Source: Neospora caninum Liverpool (taxonomy: Eukaryota; Apicomplexa; Conoidasida; Eucoccidiorida; Sarcocystidae). From it: a stretch of DNA of 64,000 nt. The stretch covers positions 3,540,769 to 3,604,768 of the forward strand of contig NC_018398.1 in NCBI RefSeq assembly GCF_000208865.1, given 5' to 3'. A program made the translations under genes and the position numbers. Within the stretch, counting starts at the first letter, position 1; every line of letters begins with the position of its first letter. The notes under the pieces were generated by a model. The model had not been told where the DNA came from. It saw nothing but the letters and a program-made list of their open reading frames with translations, and did not search any database. Below, in pieces: positions 22,536 through 33,546 of this stretch.

Positions 22536-23838
22536 CTAAACATAGTTCAGCGTTGACAGATCCTCAACGCAGTCTTTTGAAAATGACCGCCATCTTTGGC
22601 CCCATCGCCGGAACGAACGGGAGTTTTCTTGGTTCATCACTTGATCTCGATGCGCATCGTCCAATCAAAGGCGCAGCCAGCATCCGCGCCTCTGTGTGGC
22701 GGCGAGAAAGAAGTTTGATGGACTTCGCCCGCGACAGCCCCGCTCGTTGTGTTCCAGGGGGACGGAGAGTGGCAAACGTACAAGTCACCATTTTGGAACT
22801 CTCTGATGCGCACATCCAGGAGTGCTCTCCTCTCTCTACCTCTGTGTGGCCCCCTGTGTCTAGAAAGTGAAAGTCGTCCGCTCTGTCTCTCTCAGTGGTC
22901 ATTCGGCCAGGTGCGAAGCTGCCTGTGGATTCCGTTCTTTTTCTGGAACCTTTCAAAGAGAGGCGTTGTTAGCTGATGCCCCTCGGGTCACGGAGCTGCA
23001 AAACTCCGCAAAACACCCCACGAGTAGTGCTTGTTTCTGGATGTCGAACGAAGCTCCACGAATCTTTCTGAACGGATCTGCGAGAACAAACCCGCGAAAC
23101 GCGACTGCGCCTGTGAGGAGGCACGCAAACCTGAGAAAAACTTCCGTGGTTCCTTAAAGAAAACTCCACCTTTACGCACAAAGGCGCGAAAACCCAACAC
23201 ACTGGTCACACCTAGTCACAAAAGCGAGGGGAAGACACCGGCGCTACTAAACACACACAGAGCTCTCCTCGCGCTCCCTATCAACGTGTGGCTTACACAC
23301 TCGTATGCGGAAACATATAAACATATTGGCAGAAGGTTCTTTTTGATCGATCAACGCAAGCATATTTATACCTATAGAGTCAAGCATCAAAGAGCTCTAG
23401 GGTGGACAGCTGTTTGGCGTCTCTCCTCTCTCCATCGGGCGTATTCTGAGTCCGTGTGCTTTCGTCCGCGGCTTCCTCGCGCCGGCAACTCTCAACACCC
23501 GAAGGTGTCGTCAGCAACCTTCGGGAAAATCCCCGTTTCGAAACATAAGAAACGTGTATATTCGTTGAACCCTTTCCAGCGTAACCTCGCTATCTGTCTC
23601 CAGATAAATACACTCTGTGTCTGCAGAAAGAAACACCTGCTTCCGTGGCAGAATACCCGACGTCCACGGAGTGATTTGCTACTTGGAGGCCTTCCTGTAT
23701 AGGAGTCAGGTGTATCCTGAGGTCTGTTACTTCCTTGGCACATGTGCGCTGTCCGCCAGAGCAAAGACCTTTCGCGCAGCGCGACGTGTCGTCTGCGACC
23801 CGTGCTCCGCGAAACCGCGCCCTGTTCTGTGTCTTTGT

Positions 23839-25540
23839 TCACTCTGGCAACCGCGCTTCTGCAGTCCTAACGCCTCTTTCGCCCGGCGCTTCACAAACCA
23901 GGCGGTCTGCCGACGGCACGACAGACAAGGTTCCACAGACCCCGCAGCGCACGATCAGCTTGTCGCGCGGAGCCAGGTTGGTCGTCAGACAACTTGGACA
24001 GATGAGGGCGAGAACCTGAGGCGCATGCAACACTGCACAACACAGCGGGGGTAGAGGCAACAAAGCGGCCCAGGCTAGGAACACAGCCTCATACATAGTT
24101 AGGGGTACACGTCTTCAGTTCTTGGATACACGCAAGGCGGCGTCGCACCCAGCATGCAAGTACACTTCGCAGCACACACAGCTCCACAGACAAGCAGAGG
24201 TGGTAGTCGAGATGCGTGGATGTTGAAATGGAAGTTTCGAAACAAAAACTGGCTCACAAATGTTTGACGAAACGCGCGCTTTGCGCCTCATTTACCGGAC
24301 ACAGTCACCGGCGTCCCATTTTCCAGCCTTTCCTTGAGACATATGTATGTACACACGTCCACCAACATGCATGCCAACATATATATATATATATATATGA
24401 CTGCGTGTGACCAGAGCGAAACGCCTCAGGTCGACATACATCGCCACAGATGGTTTTTGTGCGCCCTTGGTCACTGCAGGCTGCGATATTTTCTTTTCGC
24501 GCCGAGTCCGGACGCGCCTCTTACCTCACCGCCTGCGTGGACTCCGTCGTCCCCTCGCGGCAGCACTCGGTTGATTGCTGCACACTGGTAGCACTGCAGA
24601 CACACAGGGCGTATCGGACCAAAACGAGGCGAGGCATTCGAAAAAGGTGCATGCATAGGCAACCCTTCACCACACATGTGGCTCCGACGCATCGCCCCTG
24701 ACGACGTGGGACTCTTTAGCAGCCGAGGCAGAAGTGGAGGCGCACGTCTCTGCGCTCTTGTGGCTGCATGCGCCTGCAAACCCCTACGCGCGTCTGGGCA
24801 CAGCGCGCGCGGTTCCTGCCTAGTGCCTTTCATAAACGCCCGAGACGAGAAAGCGGACCTCATTCACACGTGGCACCACGCACCTGGACAAATCGACTTC
24901 CGGGATCAAACTCCATGAGCTGCGCGCATCGGCGGCACCGGATTCGCGGCGGGCCAGCACTCGCGTCAGCCTCCAACTCCGCATTCGTCTCAACCCCCAA
25001 AGAGGACTTCTCACTCAACGCTTCCTCTTTTCCGATGTCCTCTCGCTCCTCTTCTCCGATTTCCTCTCGCTCCTCTTCTTCGTGTGCCTCTCGCTCCTCT
25101 TCTTCGTGTGCCTCTCGCTCCTCTTTTCCGATGTCCTCTCGCTCCTCTTCTTCGTGTGCCTCTCGCTCCTCTTTTCCGATGTCCTGTCGCTCCTCTTCTT
25201 CGTGTGCCTCTCTTCCTCTTCGCACCCCAGCTTGCACTTCCCTCTGTCGTTTTTCGTTCTCTGTGCCGCGCTTCTGGAGCGTTGTGACAGGATCCAGGCG
25301 CAGAGAAGAACGCGAAGACGCCAAAGAACGAGCGTCGCAGCCTGAGGTGTCTAGACGGCTTGCGTCCTTTGTTGCGTTCTGGAGGTGGCGACACGACAGA
25401 GAAGGCAAAGAGGCGCTTTCAAGAGAGCCTGCCGCAAGTGCACAGAGAAAATCATCGTCTGGGTTCTCCCTCGCAAGACTGCTTTCGACCCCAGTCCACG
25501 CTCGAGCATCCGAGCTGCCTTCTCCCGGCTTTTCCGCCAT
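23839..25540 (-). CDS. Protein with two LSD1-type zinc fingers
   Basis: Three exons, all junctions phase 0: 25540-24884, 24593-24525, 24015-23839; 300 residues. Start ATG at 25540 (CACAAGATGGCGG context); an in-frame ATG at 25654 would add 38 residues. The N-terminal ~190 residues are low complexity, with tandem acidic repeats of the type REAHEEEEREDIGKEE (about 25030-25230). The first finger is made only by splicing: CRRCAQLMEFDPGSRFVQ in exon 1 continues as CYQCAAINRV in exon 2 (CxxC, Gly, CxxC). The second finger, CPSCLTTNLAPRDKL then VRCGVCGTLSVV, is in exon 3. LSD1-type fingers occur in plant LSD1/LOL regulators and beside some metacaspase domains; here no protease domain follows. They are thought to mediate protein binding. 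Function unknown. Stop TGA at 23839-23841. Confidence 0.72.
24379..24399. repeat. (AT)n microsatellite
   Basis: Short AT run in the intron between exons 2 and 3 of the LSD1-finger gene. Confidence 0.9.
25030..25230 (-). repeat. Coding tandem repeat, acidic
   Basis: Tandem 24- and 48-base units (plus-strand core TCGCTCCTCTTCTTCGTG) in exon 1 of the LSD1-finger gene, encoding alternating EEREAHEE and EEREDIGK octapeptides on the minus strand. Confidence 0.9.
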
Positions 25541-27443
25541 CTTGTGGTAAGGCTCTGCATGCGGATCCCGGTCCTGTCTCGAATGCGGAGAGGAACCGTT
25601 CCCGGGGGGCAACGCCAAAAAGAGCTGACAACTGAGCGCTGTGCGTGGCGACATGTGCCTCACAGGGACAGGAAAGCAGTTGTTGCTATCGTTGGATCAA
25701 CGGCAAACAGAAAAATATATAGATGCACCCTGTTTATATCTTGGGGGCTATGCTGGCACAGATATCTATGTATGTAAGTACATATGTGAGAGGGTGAAAC
25801 GGGAATGACAAGCTGACGAAAAGCGTGTGGTTTTAACACGGCGCCGTTTGGCGCGGGGGAAAAGAACCTTCGTCGAAAGTTGAGATCTCGGATGCACGTT
25901 GCCGCATTCCAGGGGCCCAGAGCTGGTCGCAGGAGGCTGAAACGAAGAGATCACTCGTCTCCATTGTTTTCGCGTGGAGTCGAAAAGTGCGTCGAGCAGG
26001 CAGGGCTGTCTCCAACTCTTGGTGCCGCGGTGTGCATGCGTTTCGACAGCTCGAAGCGCCTCAGAAACGACGAGTCAGGCCCTCAAACGGGAAGACACGC
26101 GAGAGCGAGAGGATCTGCGAATCGCGGTGATGGACTTCTTTGGAAGACGGAGACGAAACGCAAACGACCTGAGAGAGGGGCAACGGGGGGGAAAAGAACG
26201 TCACCGGAGAGACGGGGACTCAACACACCGCAAGACAACAACGGGACGGAACGCCAATGGTGGAGGGCAAGGAACTGGGGCAAGAGGGCGCAGAACCGCT
26301 TCGGATCGGAACTCGCGGGGAGAGAAGAGAGAAAAAAAACGCGCAACCAAAGAAAAATCTGGAGGCTGGTCTCGGGATCATCTCGCGACAGCAGAAGTGT
26401 GAGGAACGTAGCGCGACGTTGCACCCGGCGAGCGTCACGAAAAACAGGAGAAATCGCCTTTTCGTCGCCCGCGTTCTGCCTGTCGGGACGTTATGACAGA
26501 GGCAGGAAAAATCAAGGGTTAAGTCCAGTTTCAAAACTTCCACGTCGGCTTTTCAACAACCGAATGGCGCTTGTCGAGACAGCTGGAACTTGACTATCTG
26601 CATGCACGCCCCAGAAAGTCAGTCCACAGAAGAGAGGCAGTATTTCTAGGTCCCCTATGTCTAGTTAAAACTCAGTGAGGAGGGTCTCGAGAAATCGACA
26701 GGCGATCCATATTCTTTCAGGAGAATGGCGTGCGGTAGAGGAATCCTTGGGCGAGACTCCCTTTGAAAGCCACAGCCGCCAAGACTCCCCCTGCACACCG
26801 ATCAATTCTGAACCTGCGGTGTGTGTGCCGAACGGACCAACCAACCTCAAACGATGAAGCAAACTGCCGCGCTGTTTCAGTGGTGAATCTGCTGATTTGT
26901 CGCGCCGGTGTGTGGCGCTGTAAAAAACGCCCATGTAGAGCGGCTGAAATCCATGAAGGAAATGACGCCGTCTTGTCACCAGCGAGCGTAGGAACAACTC
27001 ACGAGAGGCGTGAACAGCGACCAGGAGGGTTTTTCTGTAATTCGCGAGACAGGACTTCGGGGCGCACGCCAGGTGGCGGCCGAAACAAAGAAGACGTTCA
27101 GCTTGCTTCGCAGGGACAGAAACGAAGATCTCCGGGTAAGATCCCCGTGGACTTTTTGTAAGGAAACGCGGGCGCTGGTTATGAAAGACGCGGAACAGTC
27201 CTCTCTCGGTACAGACCTTGTGTCGATAGAGATCCTCATGCCAGTCCTGAAAGACATGGCAACAGGAAAGACTCTGGGGAGAAGCGGCGAGATTCTCGAT
27301 GCTTCCCGAAGACGGCATGCAGCGGCCTCGGCAGGAGGGGCTTCCTAGATTCTTCATGTTTGCAGATGCCAACTTGTGTGAGTTTCATTCGCGCCAAAAC
27401 TGTGGAACTCAAAGAAACGCATTCCCAGGATACTGACCGGGGG

Positions 27444-27543
27444 NNNNNNNNNNNNNNNNNNNNNNNNNNNNNNNNNNNNNNNNNNNNNNNNNNNNNNNNN
27501 NNNNNNNNNNNNNNNNNNNNNNNNNNNNNNNNNNNNNNNNNNN
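27444..27543. other. Assembly gap (100 N)
   Basis: Exactly 100 N bases, a conventional fixed-size scaffold gap, so the true length is unknown. It abuts a long AT/ACAT microsatellite that probably broke the assembly. Confidence 0.97.
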
Positions 27544-27599
27544 TATATATATATACATATATATATACATATATATACATATATATACATATATATACA

Positions 27600-27672
<73 letters not shown>

Positions 27673-27725
27673 ACATATACATATATATATATATATGTAC
27701 ATATGTATGTATGTATGTATGTATG
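27544..27725. repeat. Long TATA/ACATATAT microsatellite
   Basis: About 180 bases of TATATACATA-type units ending in (TATG)n; its left edge is cut by the gap, so the array is longer than seen. It lies upstream of, or in an intron of, the EXS gene. Confidence 0.95.
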
Positions 27726-27857
27726 CTGTGATACGCGTACGAGTGTACATGTACTTGCGTGCATATGCACGTGACTGTCTTTGCCTGCGCACGTGGATGT
27801 CCGGTCTGGGTCGTCTCAGAGTGGCGTTGCGTATCTGTTTTGTGCTTCGCCGAGCAG

Positions 27858-30199
27858 ATACCGAGGAAGCCGAAACGACCGGAAAGCTCAGCGCATGCAC
27901 TTGCTGAATGCAGCGAAATACGTGTCGGGCTTGTTGGTCATTTTCTGCAACTCTGTCCCGTGGTAGGTTCCACAAACCAGCTGCCAGGGCACCTCTATTC
28001 GCACCCCCGGAACGCGTGCGTTTTGTCCAAGTTTTGCCTTTCTTTCCTCCGTTTCCCCCTCGGTTTCTCTTTCTCTGTTCGCATCCTCCTCAGTCTTCCC
28101 GAACCTTCCAACAGAATGCTGGTGGTAACATTCCGCTTCCTCTCTGAAGCGCCAGGAGCCTGCGATTCCCCGAGTCCTGTCCCCCGCGGGGGGTTCTGCA
28201 CCGTCCGTGTTTGTCGCAGCCATTCTCCGCGGCTCTCTTCATCGGTGTCCTTTCTCTGGTATCTTGGCTCGGCAAAACAGGCAAACCCTGGGTGTCTCCC
28301 CCTACAGCGTCTGCCTCATCTGGGTGTGTTCTTATCTCCTCGGGACGATTTACATGTTCGCTTGGGACATCAAGGTGGACTGGGGACTCATGCCTGATCC
28401 CGACCATTTCATAAGGTGAGAACTGCAGCTGCATGCAGGCTTCCCTTCGGAGACGCACTCCCCCCCCCTCCCCTGCATTCCTTCAGCTGCATTTCACAAC
28501 TCGAGAGCCTGCGGCCTCCACTCGACATATATCCCTGCCTGGATATCTATGCGTCCATGTATATGAAACATGTTTGTGCGAATCTGGCTGTGTTTTTCTC
28601 GGGGTCTCCTTCCTGGCGTACAGTTGGTTGTGCCCTTACCCCTCTGTTCGCACACACAACGGCGGCACTTTTCTGATCGAGTTGTTTTTGAATTGTTCCT
28701 CATTTTTGTCTCGGGGCCTGTGGTTCCAAGTCTCTCCTTTCCGCTTGGGTTCCCGTTCGCTCCCTTCGAGGCCGGTCTCTACACTTCGCCTCTCCTGCTC
28801 TTTGCGCCTGCACAGCTCTGTGGCGGTCTGTGCGCCTCAGTGGCCAGCCCTCGATGCTGTCACGTTCTCTCGCGTGTGGCCATTTCTCTGTCTTTGCTGC
28901 TGCGCCTCTTTTCAGAACGCGGGGATGCCTGATGTACCCGTCGTGGATGTATCGGAGCATCGCCGTCGGCAACCTCATCGGGCGTCTCACCTGGGCCATG
29001 ACCCTCATGCCATCCACGTTCGATGTACGCAGAAAATCTGTCGAACGATTTCTGAGGCTCTTGCAAACTCCCGCGCGCTCTCAAACCCGACAGGCAACCG
29101 TTCCCCCCGCACTGGCGCACGCCCGAGACCGCACGCCACGAGCTGCGAAATGCATCTACAGCAATAGTGATACATTTATATACAGAGAGTTAGATATATA
29201 GTGATGTACATATTGGTGTAGATAGATAGATATAGATATATAGGTAGATATAGGTAGAGTTAGGTAGATAGATATAGATAGATAGATGCAAAAGTAGATA
29301 GCTATAACTATAGATGGATCTAGATATAGATAGATGTAGACAGATACTCCGGCACATCTGTAGAAATGTGTGTGTGTGTGCATTGCTATATATTCTTTCA
29401 TCTATATCTCTGCAGACGCACACACGCACATGAGTGTGTGTGCGGTTCTTTGGTCTCTGCGATCTCTCGCTGCTTCCGTTTCTTCCTTTCGCTTTGCGCG
29501 TTTCGTTACGCGTTTGTCCTCTCCCCTTCTCGTATTTCGCTGCGCGCATGCAGTCCATAAGCGGAAACATGCTCATTCTCCTGATATCTCTGATGGAGAT
29601 TTGTCGTCGCGCAGCGGTAAGGGGGTAGCTACATTCCGGCGAGGCAGAACTCAGCGGGATCGGAGACGGGTGAAAGGTCTCTACTGCTTGTGTGGACTGT
29701 TACTCTTTCGCAGTTTTCGCTCTGCTTCTCTCTCCCCGTCGGCCTTTTCCTTCTTTTTCCTGTGCGCCTCCTGCGTCTCCGCTGTCTCCTCTCTCGCGCG
29801 GCCTAACGTCTCGGCGTGGTCGCCGCCCTTCTGTCCCCTCGGTGTTTTGGCGCGTCGTCCGCTCTGTCCTTTTCTTCAGCTCATTCCTGCCTTCTGTGTC
29901 TTCTCTCTTCGCCGTGTTTGTGTGTGTGCATGCGCAGTGGACAGTTGTGCGTCTCGAGCACGAGCACCTGAGCAATTCCTCGAAATTCCGGGCCATGCTC
30001 TGGGTAAGTCCTCTCGAGGTCGGCAGGCTCGCCTCTCTCTCGCATGGGTGTCGAAACCTTGTTCTTTGCCGGCGCGCCTTCGCTCGTGAGAGCGGCGTTT
30101 GAGCCTCGGACCGCCTTCTGCCATCCTCACCACCAGGCGGAGCTGGTTCTTCCAGAAGGGAAAAATGCGTGGCCGCACCGGCCGGGTTGCGCAGGCTGA
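27858..30199 (+). CDS. EXS-domain membrane protein (XPR1/PHO1/ERD1-like), 3' part
   Basis: EXS-domain proteins include the phosphate exporters XPR1 and PHO1 and the Golgi protein Erd1. Visible exons: 27858-27962, 28308-28415, 28916-29024, 29554-29616, 29938-30003, 30137-30199 (170 residues, stop TGA). Phases 2, 2, 0, 0, 0 join exactly. Family landmarks in order: [16 protein letters not shown]; a membrane segment running into [11 protein letters not shown] (XPR1 has WDLKMDWGL); [39 protein letters not shown], continuing [13 protein letters not shown], the EH-N signature of the family. The link between exons 1 and 2 is about six residues shorter than in PHO1, so a small exon (perhaps 28220-28258, 39 nt, phase-neutral) may be missing. 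The 5' end is not found; whether an SPX domain precedes the EXS domain is unknown. Transport substrate not inferable here. Confidence 0.82.
29160..29345. repeat. GATA/TAGA-type imperfect microsatellite
   Basis: Roughly 180 bases of interrupted TAGATA/TAGG units in an intron of the EXS gene; unlike the plain AT runs elsewhere in the window. Confidence 0.9.
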
Positions 30200-32397
30200 A
30201 ACGCCTGCTAAGGTGCTTTCCTGTTCGACGACCGAGTTCGCCAGCGAAGCGCTTCCCCAAAAAGTTCAGATATGGGACTGGCCGATACACCAAACGAGCG
30301 AGACTGTCTCTCCACTGTAGCTCCTCGCGTTTCTTTTCCTCCAGCAAAAAGCGATGCAAAAGGTCAAGTTGTTTAAGATTACTGTACCCCACCCTCCACC
30401 GAACTGCTTTTTAGGAAGTCTACACGTGCGGTGGAGTTCCACATCCTACGACGCTACGGTTATTCCACTTCGGCTGCATTTTAGGCGCACACCGACAAAG
30501 CGCCGTTCATCGCTGGGCGCGCTGTAGACAGTCGGGGAGTCGGTGACACAGTTTTTCCTGTGGGTAGCAAGTCAGGACGAGGCGAGAACTATGGCGGCAC
30601 TTTGCGTGGAGGAAGGGGTGTCTGCGTCGAACGAGGCGCGAGAACTCACGGCCAGCGCGAACCGCCGAGAGGGCGTTCCTCGCTCTTTTGACACAAGGAA
30701 AAACGCACCCGGAACACATTGAGTGCACATGTGTCTCTCAGGTACCGCCTCTCTACCAAGACCCGTCGTTGCTGTTCTTCGCGGGGCGAAGTGGCGAGAA
30801 GCGGCGGCGCGGCAACGAGGAGGAACGCGTTCGAAAACCAGCGTCTGTGTTTTTCGCGTGACCGGAAGGCACGATACGGTGAAGCGGCGAGAGCGGAGGG
30901 AGAAGGCGGAAGGAAGAAGGAACGGCGGCGCATGTTTCCAGCCGCCACATCTGTGGTTTTTTGCCTAGACGCAGGGAGAAGAACGGCTGGCAGCGAAGGG
31001 GAGGCGAAGCGAAGACGAAATCCGAGATGGAGACGAAGCAACGAAGAGAACTGTTGACAGGCGTCGGTTGTCTATTCTCCCTGGGTTCCAGAAACCGCAG
31101 CTGAGGCCAGGGTGTAGTCCACTGGCATATATGTGTATATTTAGATTTGTATATTTCTTTGTGTTTCTGGAGCCAGACACCCAGATAGGGAACCAGGCAA
31201 CGTTCTGTGCACATCGGTGCGAGTCTCGATGTGCCGGGTCTATGTGTACGGGTCAACGACGGCATCGGGGCAGAGGGCGGTGGTTCTGAGAGTGTTGGAA
31301 ATGCGGTAAATCGGAACTGCGACTTGTGAACGCCATCTTTTGTCACTCTGCCTTTACCGGCGCGTGCAGGGGGAGAGAGACGCCGTGAGGTAATCTGAAG
31401 ACTTCTCATTGAAAGGAGAACGCGCAATCAAGGAGCGCTCTCGCTGATCCACGTCCTCACGGTTTCTCTCTCCCCTTTCTTCGCTGACTCTCCGCCTCTT
31501 TAAAACGCCCGAGCAATTGGGACGGAGAGGCCGCTGTGGCGCCAGTGGTAAAGGAGACACTGCGGCAGCTAACCAAGTTTTGTCGTCGTGTTTTCCAATT
31601 TTTTCGAAATGCGCAGTGTTCGACTGCCAAAACCCTGTCGCTACGTCTTCATGTCTAGCGACTCTCCTAGCGCGTGTGTCCTGTCCTCGGCTCGAGAAAG
31701 TCTTTTTTCTTGTTCGTGAGGGAACCGCACACTGTCACAGAGTTCCGTCCCTCTCTAACTGCGATAAACCGGGCTTTCAGCAGGTTCACCAGCGAGGGAA
31801 GAGACAGAAATTATTCCGTACAAACACACAAAAAGGCGTCTTTTGCCGATCTCACAAGGGAGCGAGCGCGATGGGGCCGGTGCGGTGTCGCGGCGTCAGC
31901 TGCCTCCCGCGTGATCACGCAGAGAGTTCGCGTTTTGAGCGAGTTCCTCATCTGTTCGATTTCGATGTCAGTTCCAGCGGGAAAACTAATGCTCCGCGAA
32001 AGCGGTAAATTCGTCCTGGCATGCCAGAAAAATGTTCTGCTCGGGGTGGCTGCTACAATGGAAAGGGGAACACTGGCCGCAAATCCCAGGAATCGAGACA
32101 CCCTACAGCGTCTGTGGGGGCTGAGCGGCACAGACAGGAAAGAACTCGTTTTTCCACAGGAACCATTTTCCCGGCTAGTCTTCAAAACGAAAATTCTCGA
32201 AGCGATCCGAGAAAGAGCCTTGTCTCTCCATACCATTAAGAGCAAAATAGGAGCAGGAACCTAGTGAGAATCACCTCTTATCTATACATATGTGCCTGAA
32301 AAATGTAATCATATATATATATATATATATGATATATATATATATATAACATACATATATATATATATATATATATATGATATATATATATATATAT

Positions 32398-32431
<34 letters not shown>

Positions 32432-33546
32432 TCTTACGTATAACAGAAAGGTATTGATGTCAATCGACGTGTGCAAGAGTCCGGAGGGACTGCACAGCTC
32501 TGTGTATCCCTTGATTGAAGCAAGTGCTCCTAGCAAGCATGTCTCGACCCAATGGAGATTGATGTTTTCTCTGGAATTTGTGAAGGCTCGAAAGAAGACG
32601 GACTGTACAGTTTGATGGTCACTGCATGCAGGCGCGCGGCGGGATTTCCTGGTAGGACGGGAGCGAGCGACGAAGAGCGCGATGCGGAAAACGGAAAAGA
32701 CGTTTTTTTGAAAGCATAAAGGAGCGGGCAAAGCACTTCCTCCAAGGAGAGTTCTTTTCTACTTTCTTCCACTTACCAAATGAAGGCTACCTCCATTCCG
32801 CCGCCGTGTCTCTCCAAGACAAGACGGCTGTGGGCAAAGTTTCAGGAGGGAGGCTGGAGGGTGGCAAGACAGCGACGAGCACACGGCTGAGACGGCCGCG
32901 AGTTGCAAGAGAAAGTGTGTTTCGTTCGTTTTGTCATTCTGAGAAAAGTTTGTTTTCCCGTGTCGCTTCGCTTGTTCCTCTGCACATACGGCGGAAACGA
33001 CGGTTTCTGTTTGCAAGCATTTTTCTGCGTGCCGTCTTGGGTTTCTCCTGAAAGGACGGTCGCGGACGCGGAGCAGGAGCATTTGCCGTCTCCTCTCCAT
33101 TCTTTCCCTGTGCTTCTCGATGTTGTGGCGGGTTTCGCCCTTTTGTCTCCCGCATTGCCGTACGTTTTCTCGTGTTCTTTCTGTCCCGTTTTCTCTCTTC
33201 GTCTGCGCTTCTTCCTCGAAAGCTGACACCGCCGTTTTCCTCGTACAGCCGAGGTACTCAGGCAGGCGAGAAAGAAGCCCCGTCCTCGACTTTCTTGCCT
33301 CTCTCGCTGTTTCACAGCTCGTTGTCCCTTTCGTCTACGTCTCCAAGCCCTCTTTCCCCTCTTCTCTTTTCTCTCGTCTCGGATCTCATCCGCCGTTTCG
33401 CCTTCCCTTCGCTGTCCTGCTCGCCTCTTCCACTCTTCCCTCCTCTACCGCCCGCTCATTGTTGGCGTCTTCTCAAGCCCGTCCCCCCTTGTGTTTGCCC
33501 CGTTCGCTTCTTCGCCTCCTCCCGGTGGTCATTCTTTCCTGCAACG
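30200..33546. other. Intergenic region
   Basis: Between the EXS stop and the coiled-coil ATG. Contains a compound AT repeat (32311-32428) and, next to 33547, a strongly pyrimidine-rich leader (about 33120-33540, CTCTTC/TCTCTT-rich) typical of coccidian 5' UTRs. A plus-strand open frame at 31674-32264 (at most 196 codons) has no recognisable domain and is not called. Confidence 0.55.
32311..32428. repeat. Compound AT repeat with 48-bp higher-order unit
   Basis: Two copies of GATATATATATATATATAAC (starting at 32331 and 32379) lie between plain AT runs, giving a 48-base super-repeat. Confidence 0.9.

Larger units (their letters stand above)
20566..23838. other. Spacer with coding-like segments
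   Basis: About 3.3 kb between archease and the LSD1-finger gene, both on the minus strand. It contains a (CA)n repeat (20994-21026) and the coding-like pieces described at 21966-22535. The rest (21030-21960 and 22900-23838) has overlapping open frames on several strands but nothing recognisable; the part next to 23838 should be 3' UTR of the LSD1-finger gene. Confidence 0.5.
25541..27857. other. Divergent intergenic region with assembly gap
   Basis: Between the LSD1-finger start (-) and the first visible EXS exon (+). The 5' exons of the EXS gene should lie here or in the gap, but none could be recognised. The longest open frame (minus, first ATG at 27357, end 26665, about 230 codons) has no domain, and overlapping plus frames of similar length are open too. 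The region ends in a large AT microsatellite around the gap. Confidence 0.5.

Noticed and set aside
27010..27150. Possible upstream EXS exon ending at CTCCGG|GTAAGA
   Set aside because: Ends in phase 0, while the first visible EXS exon needs two leading bases, and its translation does not resemble an EXS N-terminus.
26665..27357. About 230-codon minus-strand open frame
   Set aside because: No domain, no supporting splice context, and overlapping plus-strand frames of similar length are open too.
33172..33546. In-frame extension upstream of the coiled-coil ATG
   Set aside because: No ATG in this stretch; the pyrimidine-rich sequence fits a 5' UTR.
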